A stretch of 64,000 nucleotides of DNA from Membranipora membranacea (taxonomy: Eukaryota > Bryozoa > Gymnolaemata > Cheilostomatida > Membraniporidae): NCBI GenBank assembly GCA_914767715.1, contig OU612067.1:15443001-15507000 (forward strand). The letters are read 5' to 3'. Position 1 is the stretch's first letter; each line of letters begins with the position of its first letter. Below are positions 46,784-57,590 of this stretch, piece by piece. Position numbers and translations under genes: made by a program. The notes beneath the pieces were generated by a model, which saw only the letters and a list, made by a program, of their open reading frames with translations, searched no databases and had not been told where the DNA came from.

Positions 46784-47610
46784 CACAGCTCCATGATATG
46801 ATTTCTATTTTTTCCTATCACTATTATAATATCATTATTATTATTATTTATCTGTAGTTTGCTAGTTTGATCACATTCCATCTTGAGATGCTGTTAAATA
46901 TGAAGCTTTATTTCTAAATAGTATTCAACCAAGGAGTTACACTCCCCTGTAATTCCTTGATTCAACCATAGAATTACCGTTATGGCGTTACACGACAATC
47001 ATCGGCAGGTTATCCCCTGCTCAGTCTGTATATAGTTACTAGTGACACTGATTAGTATATAACCTGACATCTGATCTACTGGTGAATTTTTTTCGTCCAT
47101 ATGTTAGCCTATCTGTCCTTTGATATTATTCCTGTTCTAAGCCTTCCATGTGCTAGCCTACATGTTGGATCTTATCCGATTGGTTGCCCCCCCCCCCCCC
47201 CATAGACCCAGATCTAGCCTGGGCAGGCTATCTTGAGTGGGTGGAAAAGGTGTCCCCCCCTCCACCCAAGACAGCCTAGGCTAAACCCAGACCCACCAGA
47301 GTATTTTTCTATTTTCATACGTTCACAGGTTTCACACGTATACGTATACATCATATTATTTGCCTGGTCCAGTGTAGTTTCATTGGTATTTTAGCCCCGC
47401 ATGTCTTTGTGATTGGGCGATAATTGCTGTCTGTTATGCTCAATCGTCTGCATAGACACAAATAGTACTCACATCCTAGGGAGGAAGTCTGATTGTTTCT
47501 TTTGCGTCACGTTCAATATTTTCTAAATTCCCGTAAATATGTTTCTCTCACTATTTATTTGTTGTTATGATTTTTATGTAATTTCTTGTTCATCAGTTTA
47601 GCATTGACAA

Positions 47611-47616
47611 TAAAAT
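47611..47616 (+). terminator. Candidate poly(A) signal of the ETO homologue
   Basis: An AATAAA lies about 830 bases after the ETO stop, and another (AAATAAAC) follows shortly. The sulfotransferase on the other strand ends at 47694, so the two genes converge and their 3' UTRs may overlap. Confidence 0.4.
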
Positions 47617-47693
47617 GAGTAATAATTAAAGAAATAAACGGTTGAATGTTAACAGCTATCAATCAATGTAAAGCTGATTGTCACCAAAGATCA

Positions 47694-50600
47694 TCATGCG
47701 TTTTTGAAATCTACAAATGGACTATGAGGATATTGTAATGCATAAATATCAAGAGCATAAAGATCCTGTAGCTGTTTGATGTCCTCGACGTCGAGTGAAT
47801 CGTAATAGTCCTGATAGTTCTTTGATATTTGCTTTGCCTCGTTTTTACGGATTGTGCTGTTTCGAACACCTTGTAGAAACTCGTCAGCATCGTCTATACC
47901 TAATGTAGATAACAAGTAGGAACTCTCTGCCATCATGTTTTCCACTGCAACTACAAATCACACGGTTTCCAATATTACTCATTTTCGAAATGGATGGAAA
48001 GGAAAACGCCTACACTGCTACCAAATATGAAAATCATTTCTAAATCTACTCGGCTTCGAGCATGGGTTTCCTCAAATCAAGCAGAAAGAAACATGCAAAA
48101 ATAATTATTGTCTGATTTTTCTCATCAACTACACTGGTTCCAGCCACCAACAAATTTGGTAATGCTGATTGTTGTTAAATTACAGATACAATGCAGGGCC
48201 TTATTTATATGGAACATCCATTAATTTTTTTCAAGTGGCGATCGGAAGGATTCCGCTCTGCCCAGAAAAGCCTATCATCCAGTTGAGAACCGGGACAAAG
48301 GACCTATTTCCATTGCAACAAGAAGCATTTAAAATAAATATTCATTTTGAGAGTATGGGTATTTGTGTTACTGAAACAAAATGGTGGAAGAGAGTATGTA
48401 ATTAAAATATTTTAAAATTTAATATTTATTTATAACATCCAAATTTAGAAGGAGTACATCATTACGCATCAATTATCAAAATTTAACTTTTGTGGTTGTC
48501 TGCTACTTTAAACCTCACCTGCGTAGTCAAATTCTCCGTCACAAATATTGCATCTGTCCAGGGCGGGCATTGTGTGTATATTGTGTATCCCATCTCTCCA
48601 GTTAGCTAGCACACAATCTCGCACATATAACCTACAAGACAAGAGCAAACAAGGCTCACTTACATAGAGCAATGTGGCATCACATATGGGTCTCCAATTA
48701 TCAGAGAGCAGCGACGGCGAAGTTAAATTATAACCATATTTCTCAAAGTATGGCTGCGGGAGGAAGAAGTTTTTTGGGGGGGGGAGTAGGGCAAGAGTTA
48801 GGGGCCTCAAACTATCAATGATGATTATGAGCCCCCCCCCCCAGCCCTCAAATACAAGCTGTTGAGACTATCATGATTATCATGCTAGATAAAATAAGAT
48901 AGGGATCTGGGTAAAAAGTGATCCGCTCAATAATGTTATTTAAATCATATTCAGTTGCCTTCCCAACTTAAGCAAAGCAGCAGCTTTACATACAGAACAA
49001 TTTTAGAATTTAATGACTCAACTTCATAGCATTAGGTTATATTGATTCCACGATTGTCAAATGAAGTTAATCTCATTTTTAAATCACATTACTTATAAAT
49101 CACATAGACCCTATCAAGTGAAACTTGATTATTTTGTAGTGAGAAATTACTGATTGTTTTACAATCAGCAAGTCATTTTAGCCAGTCGAAATGATAAAAA
49201 TTGCTACGGTTAAGTTGAGGAGTTATGGAAAAATCAAACCACACCAATTTCTTCTGTGTTTAGTAGACTGGCTGATGAATTGAGGAAATCAGTCCAATGC
49301 TCGATCGCTCATCGGTCATTGATGGATCAAGTTTGATCAATTTGCATGCACACCCCCCATGTATATAGTATCTTTGACCAAGGTCTCCTTACTTTGACAC
49401 CACCCCAAGTAAAAGAAACAAGTTCATGCTTTTCCACACCACACATCTCTCATAATCTCTATTCATAAGAATGCCGTTACTTTATGACGATCACCAGCAC
49501 ATGTATATGATGTGCACAAAAATTTTCAAGGGATGCACGTTTAATCCAATTTGCCCGCATTCCAGGCGTTCCTAATCTGCAGATGAGCGAGCGGTAACAC
49601 AACTCCAAATGCAAGCAAACTTGATCAATACTTGATCTAGCTGTTATTGACATATATAGGTACTTTCAGGATTGGCTCTTTCCCACTCACTACCCAGTCT
49701 GAGCCAACACGTTGGTGGATGGTTAGGCAACTAACAGCGACTAAATTTTAGACGTCAGCAAGGACACAGGGTGGTCTTAGAATCTTTTGATCGAGTGAGA
49801 TTTTATCCAACGTACCTAAATGTGGGTCTCTTTTGTAGCTTGAACGGACAAATCTTCTGCATCTCGATTGTCATCACTGCTGCCTTTTGTATGTACGTGC
49901 TGACCAGCCGATGCCAGGGATTTCTGATTGTGGTGAATAAAATCTACACAAGAGAAACATTGGCATCAGATAAGTGGATCCATCTGTTTTATATTTGATC
50001 ACATGTTTTGTTCATGTGGCTAAAACTCAACATGGTTTTTAGAATAAAATGGTTGTTGGCCTGTGACCAAAAAAACTGATCAGAGATGTTTTGAACTAGC
50101 CTTGTCACGCGGCTACTTAAAGGGCAACCAAGGTTTCAAACAAGTTCTCATTGATGTCCATTGATTAATAGCAGATTGCACCTTCTGCATGGGGAAAAAG
50201 ACAAAATATAATTCGAATGATTATTCAGCCAGAATTCTTGTGAAACATTTCTTCCATCAGGTACTCAAACTCAGCTAAAAGAGAATACCACATAGCAGTT
50301 TCCTGTTCCTGTTATTATTTAGCCTGTGCTCTATAATTATTACAGCAAAGTCTTGTAACCTCCCCTAAACTGAAGTGTTACCCAGCTTATTAAATTATTA
50401 AATTATTTGCTACCCATTAACGCATTGCTGCGAAACCTTGGTTGCCCTTTAAACACAAAAAGTAGCCGGTGACAGGGTTATGGTTGAACAACATATGTAG
50501 AATGTATCAATTAATGTGAGCAAGCGGATCTTTGCGCACACCATGAACATTTTTATTACTCACCGATGTTGAGCTGTTTCTCACCACTGCCATTTTTTGA

Positions 50601-51199
50601 TCAGCTAGAGCTCTGACAACGTGTTTCCAGAATGTGCAACCAGCCTTTGCATGGCTGCAGTATTTAAGTGATGCCGTTTGTTCCACAAGGTGCCAAATTT
50701 CATTCTTCCATTCATTCCTTCTTCCTTGAAAACTTCTACAGAGCTTGACAATGTTTTGCATTCGTCTTGTGAGCACGTCATTCATATCTGTTTTCTCATA
50801 CCAATCTGGCACCCAATGCTCCAGTCCCTCAGCAAACTCATAGTTCTCTAAATCCGCCCGATCATTATCACCTCTGCTCCTAGCTAACAGCGGATCTCCA
50901 TATTTTTTCCGACTCCAATGGTCAAATAAGGCCTTGTTTTTCTCTGCCCTGGAAGAGAGTTTCAGCAGTCCACCATCATTGTCAACCAGCTGCATACCCT
51001 CCGCTGTAAGTTTCGACAAAACCTCCGAAGTGTTTGGATGACGACGAAGCTTCTCAGAGAACAAGTTAGGACTCAAGTCAAGTATGAGCATACTATTATC
51101 ATTGGCTGTGTAGGACAGTACAATCACAGAGGTGATCGTGGCCACAAGTAGAGCAGTAATGACAAGCGAAGGTTTTCCAAGCTTCATGATCAACCTCAA
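47694..51199 (-). CDS. Carbohydrate sulfotransferase A (CHST8-14 type), 377 aa
   Basis: Exons 51199-50564, 49943-49816, 48631-48519 and 47950-47694. A signal anchor near the N-terminus (LVITALLVATITSVIVLSY) marks a type II Golgi protein. The PAPS 5'-phosphosulfate loop reads HAKAGCTFWKHV where vertebrate CHST8-14 enzymes have PKAGC-x-NWK. The 3'-phosphate site is RNPWHRLVSTY. The third exon has a CNIC-x-x-x-FDYAG element, like the C-x-x-C/YDF region of the family, and the last exon contains LQDLYALDIYALQYPHSP. Such enzymes move sulfate from PAPS to GalNAc or other sugars on glycans. The substrate cannot be read from the sequence. Intron phases match the two neighbours, so the three are tandem duplicates. 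Intron 1 holds a nested pair of mobile elements. Confidence 0.87.
49535..49640. mobile_element. CTAGATCAAG MITE family, copy 3
   Basis: CGTTTAATCCAATTTGCCCG and the inverted AACTTGATCAA...CTTGATCTAG mark a diverged copy, inside intron 2 of sulfotransferase A. Confidence 0.6.
50093..50480. mobile_element. GCCTTGTCACGCGG palindromic element split by an insertion
   Basis: The left arm TAGCCTTGTCACGCGGCTAC (about 50097-50116) and the right arm AAGTAGCCGGTGACAGGGTT (about 50459-50478) are reverse complements of the same family. They are pushed apart by the TTAA element at 50117-50452. Confidence 0.7.
50117..50452. mobile_element. TTAA-flanked MITE, copy 2 (nested)
   Basis: It has the same ends (AGGGCAACCAAGGTTTC and GAAACCTTGGTTGCCCT) and internal sequence as 13263-13645, with TTAA on both sides. 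This copy is about 50 bases shorter. Removing it restores a continuous short palindrome around it. Confidence 0.8.
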
Positions 51200-51701
51200 A
51201 TTCGTAAAAGTTGTGCCGCTATATTAAAAATATGTAAACAAAATTTGACTGGAACTTCAGATCAAAGTGAGAGGTATATTGTGAGCTGCTGTGCGGCAGC
51301 ACATCTGGCTAAGATGACAAAGATTAAACTGTGAAATCAATTTTTATATAGAGTTATGGACAATTAAAGATTATTAATAAATTATTCAAGTTAAAACCAA
51401 ATTGAGTCAATGTTGAGGCGGACAAATAAAGGATGAAAGATAATAGGAAATGATTACCAAATACTACAATAGACTTTGGCAGTGGGCATGAGGTTGATTT
51501 GAACTCTATCACCGGCCATCTAATGTCAGTTTACATTTTCAAACACTCAATAGTGTTAAAAAAAATGGTGATGCCACTAACCCTCATTTGTAGAGGCAGC
51601 TTATAGACTGAATCCAGTAGTTATACAAATCTGCTCTAGAGATGTTAAAAATCAACGAAGAAAGGTTATAACTATAGCAATTATGTAGCTATGCTATATT
51701 A

Positions 51702-51780
51702 GCCTTGTGAGCTGGCTACTAAAAATTAGCCAGCGTGACAAGGCTGCTTGACAATTGTGTGACAGAGCCCGTGACAAGGC
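51702..51780. repeat. GCCTTGTCAC palindromic element, diverged copy
   Basis: TTAGCCTTGTGAGCTGGCTA faces TAGCCAGCGTGACAAGGC, followed by another GTGACAAGGCTTA arm. It lies upstream of sulfotransferase A. Confidence 0.6.
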
Positions 51781-52964
51781 TTATGCTATATACTTTAGCC
51801 CTGCGGTAATAGAGTTTTTCCATAGTATAAGCGCTGGGATAGCTGGTAGGTATAATAAAGGAGTAACTCCTTGGTGTAATATTACCATAACCATATAAAT
51901 ACTCTAGACTGGAAACTAGTGGCTAATTGATACAGGCTCAGTGTCCTCTCTTATTCAGCGCATTCCTCACGAAGCGACGCCACCGCGCTCTTCGCTTGTT
52001 CACTGTAGTAAATAGGAATTATGTCCCCATACATGTAATGTAAAAATAAAACACCTTCTAATTTCTAAATATGATCAATACAACAGGGTACAGTTAATTT
52101 TGCAGAACATATACTAATGAAGTATAAAATTTGATCAGTATATCGAGCCATCAAATGTCAGTAGAGAGGTGGCAATTCCAACGCTGACAAAATTATTAAA
52201 TAAAATTAAAATAAATATTGATTCGGGAGGAGAGCCAATTAGGATCGGAAATGTTCTGCACTTGTGTAAGTGAGTTATATTACAATGAGACTCAAGATGT
52301 GTTTGATATTTCCATTTTTATTTCATGAAAATCACTTATATGACTGTATATGAGCTCCGGAAGCACGTGAAAAGTGTTTATATTAAAATGCAACATAATG
52401 AATTATTGCACGTGTATCTCTCTCTGCAGTCTCGAATCCTTAACATTAATTTTTTGGGGTCACCCTAAATTTATGTCTGATCACATTTTAGTTACTAAGG
52501 CTATATTGACTATACAAAAAAGGATTCACAACATGTATTAAGTCGGCTGTTGACCTAACATTCTACCAAGTTATCACAACTTAATGTTTGGTCTGGAAGT
52601 TTTTTAACTATGTAAGTTTGAAATAATAATAGGAAAAAATGTATAAACTGGCCTTGAAACTTGAAAGTGGCTGGATGACACTATGATTGTCTGATGAACT
52701 CAAAATCGATGGACATGCAGATAAATAAAGAAATGATACAGCTCGGCAGTCAGTAATTTTACTATACGGCACAAATTTCTGATTTGTGAGAAAGTAAAAT
52801 TTATTTTTATCCTCTAGCGTCTAGAGTAAGAAATTGAAAGGTAGGAAAAGCAAAAATATAACAGATTTCAGAGGTCCTCTTAGAGGTAAAGCGTTCTAAT
52901 GTGAAGGTAAAGTGAAATAAAGGTAAAGCGTTCTGATTCAGATCATGTAAAGCAATACTGATTT

Positions 52965-53178
52965 CTGATTAGACAATGATTTGGCTCTGATTGGCTGGCG
53001 CTAGAGAGAGCGAGCCAATGCCAGGTCAGATGGGACATTTCTAAAAATACCCATTGATATAAAATTCTGAATGCGAAAGTATCATCATTATTATATCAAT
53101 GTATCAGGTACTTTCAGTGACCTGCCATTGGCTCTCCTCCCCGCCCATCAGCCAATTAGATCAGAGCCAACATATCGG
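52965..53178. mobile_element. TTGGCTCTGAT inverted-repeat family, copy 1
   Basis: ATGATTTGGCTCTGATTGGC on the left and GCCAATTAGATCAGAGCCAA on the right form terminal arms. The inside carries GGTACTTTCAGTGACCTG. Related copies lie at 53640-53815, 55815-56015 and, partly, 49655-49740. It ends at the 3' end of sulfotransferase B. Confidence 0.6.
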
Positions 53179-53186
53179 CTGATTTC

Positions 53187-56100
53187 TTATGACTTTTTAA
53201 AGTCCACATATGGACTATGAGGATATTGTAACACATAAATATCAAAGGCATATAGATCCTGTAGCTGTTTTATGTCCTCAACTTTGAGTGAGTCATAATA
53301 GCTTTGATAGTATTTAGAAACTTTGTCTGCCTCCATTTGGCGAATAGACTGGTCTCGAGCGCTCTGTAGGAATTCTGTAGCATTCTTCATACCTAATGCT
53401 GATAACATATATTCACCCTCTGGCATCATATTTTCCACTGCAACTGAAAAAGTTGAAAAGCAACAAATTAACAAAATATTGCATTTCTCAAACGACTTTA
53501 TAACGACTTTATAACTATATTAATTCCATCCAAGTGATCCTTGATTGATATTCTTTAGAGATTTTCTGAACATGGCAACAACTAAATTGTGTAAATCCTG
53601 AGAATTTGAATATGAAAACTGTAACATTTATCCTTATCTCACAATGTCTGGGTGAGAGTGTCTCTTTAGCGAATGTGTTGACTCTGATTGGTTGGGTGAA
53701 GTGAGCCAATCAGAGCCATTACATTGGCTAGATGTCCCTCTAGCCAATGTGATGGCTCTGTATGGATCACCCCATCCAACCAATCAGAGCCAACACATTG
53801 GTTAGATATCTCTCAAGCCCTGTCACTTGGCCGCATGACACAGAGAGTGTCTCTCAGCAGGGAGTGTGGGACTAACATGCTGCTGTCAATTATTGCTATA
53901 ATATGATCAGCTGTTGCCCGCTCTTGATAACTCAATGGGCTTACACTGGATGCCCTGGCCCTATTACATTTAAGTATACAGGATACAAACAGTAAATTGG
54001 AGGCTAAGTTATCAGAACCTTAGGTTTAAGTTTAGGGTAAAATACTGGACAAAATCTCATCGAGGTGCAAGGGAATAGACTCCGTTTGAGTGTGTCTAAC
54101 ACTCTAAGTACACCAAGTTTGGTTCAGTTTGCCTGCAATTGGAAATGCCTTGCCCGCTCTCCCCTCAGGGGAGCAAACCCTAAAGCAGAGAAACTGGATC
54201 AAACATGATCTGAAGCCTTTTAGATCTTGAACTTATGGCATACGCCTTCTGCCTGCCTACACCTGCCATACTAAACAGAGCTCAACATCAATTCATTTAT
54301 TCATTAGACTTCTGTAAAATTCTCAATGATAGGTCAAGGAATTTCAAAAATCAAGATATTACTGTAAACTCAACAATTCTTTGCAAGGTCCTGTCAGTGT
54401 AGTCTGAGTGCTCAGACGGTTGCAATATCAGGTACAGGTTTTACATAATCAACCACTCATGAGCGGTTGATTATGTAATGCACTAATTCTGATTGCAGTC
54501 GTCCGAGCACTTTGATTTCCCTGACAGTGGTGTTGAAATTGGTATCAGTCTCTTACTTGCATAATTGAACCGCCCACTACACATATTACATCTCTCCATG
54601 CTGGGTAAGAAGTGTATGTCGTGTATCCCATTTCTCCATTTAACTAGCACACAATCATGTACAAACCTCCTAAAAAAAGATAGAAATTAACACAAAATTA
54701 CAAACCGATATTAAATTTGTGTCCATTATTTCGGATTTAGTTCAATATATCAACCAGCCTCTTCTAGGCTGTAACTCTCATATAGACTGGTATTTCACCC
54801 CATTGTATGGTTTAAAACAATATTTAACATTGAATGTAATCCAAAACTGGGTTTTGAAGACCGCGGTCAGAAAATTTGTTTCCTAGTCAAAGATTGTTTT
54901 CCAGGATTGTGATAAATCATTATCCGTTTTTTCAAATAAGACGGAAAATGTTACTTTCTCCCTAAACCACTGCTGCCACAGCTGGGCTTTGCCCAGCATA
55001 GCCACCAGTCAAAAATTTAAATAGAGAGTAGCTTTGAATGGAGTTATATGGGCTCTCAAAATGTAGGGAGTATTTTCTTCCCCAGGCCATCCACCATTAG
55101 TGATGACTAATGTTGTTTTTGACCAATCAGGTGCCTTTAAAATCTAGCTGAGATCCAACACTAATAAAAATGTAGAGTCTCAGCTAGATTTTAAAGGCAC
55201 CTGATTGGTCAACAACAACATCACTAATGGTGGATGGCCTGGGGAAGAAGATACACCCTACATTATGAGAGCTCATATAACTCCATTCAAAGCTACTGGC
55301 TAGATGTTTTGATGCCACAACTCTCTATTTAAATTTTTGACTGGTGGCTATGCTGGGCAAAGCCCAGCTATGTCAGACTCAGCAGTGGTTTAAGTTTTAA
55401 AGATGAGATTTAAGAGAGCTATCGGACATACATTAAGACATCACTACCGGATCATTGTTTTGGGTCAATATTATTTGAGCAAAATCATTTTTATGGAAAT
55501 GCGGAAGCTATTTCCAAAACAAAATTTCACTCTTATACTCCTGAAAACTCCTGTTGAACTTTGTTTTGCTAACCTGAAACCAATTATCCCTTTTAGTTTG
55601 AACGGACAAAACTTTTGCCCCTCGGTCTCCCATTTGTCAGGGGCGAACTTCTGTAAATATGTGCTGACTAAACGATGCCATGGGTTCCTCACAGTTGTGA
55701 ACGATACCTAAAAAAGAAACACAAGAAAAATAACCAGTTGGTTCTTGAAAATGCCGGCCCAAAGTCAAGGTGGCTTTGCAAAATCACACATGACTTTGTC
55801 AACAAAGCTTGATCATTGCGACTGTGAGCCGGCACTAGCCAATGTGATTGGCCAATATCAGCTCAAACGGTACTTTCCTGAAAGTACCTATTGATGTATA
55901 ATGAAAGTAATTCTGTTTCACTTTATCTCAATAGGTACTTTCTGTGACCTGGCATTGACTTTCTTTCCAACCAAACAGCCAAACCCATTCAGATCCGAAG
56001 GCCAACACGTCAGGGGAGGTCAGGGGGGTCAATTTACAATATACCTGAACACATTTGATTATCCGAAGTTATCTGCACTATTTGGTTAACGGAATTTCCT

Positions 56101-56897
56101 CCACTAGTCAAATATTTTTCTCAAACTTGACCAAGAGCAGTCCTTAGAACTGTCTAATACAAGAGAGAAATAAAACAATAGGTGAAAAATTAATGAAATT
56201 ATAAGGAACGCATTATTGGGTACTGAATACAATAAAAACTCACTCTCTTCCCATTTTGCAGCGCTGGCTTTTTGTATTTTCTTAGAGTTCTAATGGCAGT
56301 TTTCCAGAAAGTACTTCCAGCCTTGGCAGTGCTGCAGTAGGTTAACGATTGCGTACGTACACTCACATGAGGAATCTTCCTTTTCCATAGATTTCTGACA
56401 CCAGCAAAGGATTTACAGCGACTGATGATCTTCAGCATACGTACTGCCAGAACATAACGGATGTTTGTTTTCTTAAACCAGTCTGGCTCCCAGTGTTCTA
56501 AACCTTTATCTAACTGATAATAATCTATATCCTTCCTGACATTTCGTCTTGTATTGCTACCAGTAAAGGGTTTACGATCTCCATAATGCTTAGTATTCCA
56601 ATAGTTCCATAATATTATATTTATCCTTGCACGGCGAGAAGGATCTTCCTGAGTGGCGGAGGGATCTTTTAATTGTCCTGTATCGAGGAATTCTTTGTTG
56701 TCTCTATCATATACTTGCTGAACAGCCACATGACTAATAAGGGCTTTTTGTTGTTTGCCGTATGCTGCATTCTCAGATGATATCGAGACTGGTGCCAGCG
56801 AAAAGTTGCTTTTGGTTGAGAAGGAGATGGAAGATAGAATAATGACAGTCACAAAGAGTGAAAGCGGAATAGCTAGCTTCTTATGCGCGTCGGCCAT
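53187..56897 (-). CDS. Carbohydrate sulfotransferase B (CHST8-14 type), 384 aa
   Basis: Exons 56897-56244, 55707-55574, 54666-54557 and 53443-53187. A signal anchor (LAIPLSLFVTVIILSSISF) follows a short basic N-terminus. The PAPS loop reads STAKAGSTFWKTA and the 3'-phosphate site RNPWHRLVSTYLQKF. Exon 3 has CNMC-x-x-x-FNYA and the last exon has LQDLYAFDIYVLQYPHSP. The role is as for its neighbours: transfer of sulfate to a glycan in the Golgi. The CHST-conserved Cys of the loop is Ser here, as in copy C. A 430-bp palindrome sits in intron 2. Confidence 0.87.
53640..53815. repeat. TTGGCTCTGAT family, stem-loop cluster
   Basis: Two nested inverted pairs built from AATGTGTTG-ACTCTGATTGG and its complement lie within 175 bases, with a central pair CATTGGCTAGATGTCCCTC/CTAGCCAATGTG. 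It is in intron 3 of sulfotransferase B. Confidence 0.6.
54112..54211. mobile_element. CTAGATCAAG MITE family, copy 4
   Basis: CCAAGTTTGGTTCAGTTTGC pairs with GAGAAACTGGATCAAACATG. It is a diverged copy. Confidence 0.55.
54964..55392. mobile_element. Large palindromic fold-back element, about 430 bp
   Basis: Arms of roughly 200 bases face each other: AAACCACTGCTG...CTGGGCTTTGCCCAGCATAG on the left and the reverse complement, ending CAGCAGTGGTTTA, on the right. Inner arms include AATCTAGCTGAGA and CACCTGATTGGTCAA. The arms differ by small substitutions and one insertion on the right (GGCTAGATGTTTTGATGCC). It contains no ORF of note. Confidence 0.85.
55815..56015. mobile_element. TTGGCTCTGAT family, copy in sulfotransferase B
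   Basis: CAATAGGTACTTTCTGTGACCTGGC matches 53109-53134, and an inverted AAAGTACCTATTGATGT lies to its left. The outer arms have diverged. Confidence 0.5.
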
Positions 56898-57590
56898 TGT
56901 GGGTCACCGTCATTGATCCATCAATTTTCCTGCAATGAGAAAAATAAATTTCAATCCGCAATCTTCTATAAAGAATCACACACCATTATTCTCTCTCCAG
57001 AGAATCAAGTCTTCAATAGAGTGTGCTTACGGAAACCATAAACATAAATAAATAATTCAGTATTTATACGTTGTGACAACTTTATCAACTGTTTCAGTGT
57101 ACTAACATTGTTGTCCTAACTACATCAGAGCAGGATTGGTGTTAAAGTAATAATATTAATAAGTTACTTATAAGTTACTATTAAGTTACTATTAAGTTAG
57201 TTACTAATAAGTTACTAATATGGTCACTAATGAGGAAAGTATTACACAAGTCTACATAGATGTACCTTGACCGATCAATGTCGATATAATAAACCGAGAG
57301 GTATCAATTTGTTTCGTGTAATTGATATTATTTCGTAAACATTGTCAAGTTGATGTATAACAACAATGGTAAATCCCTATAAAAAAGCAAATACATTGGT
57401 AGGTGAATATAATAAGGTATATTAAAAGAAAATACCTGATAGGCATTATTGCTTCGGCAAGTTTGATGATATAATAATATGTCAACTGGCACATGGAAGT
57501 AAAAAAATGTAAGTAATACACAAACTTCATATAAAAAAGCTGGTTATATTGTGCTAGATAGTCGAGTGTGTTGATGATAAAAATTAGCGG

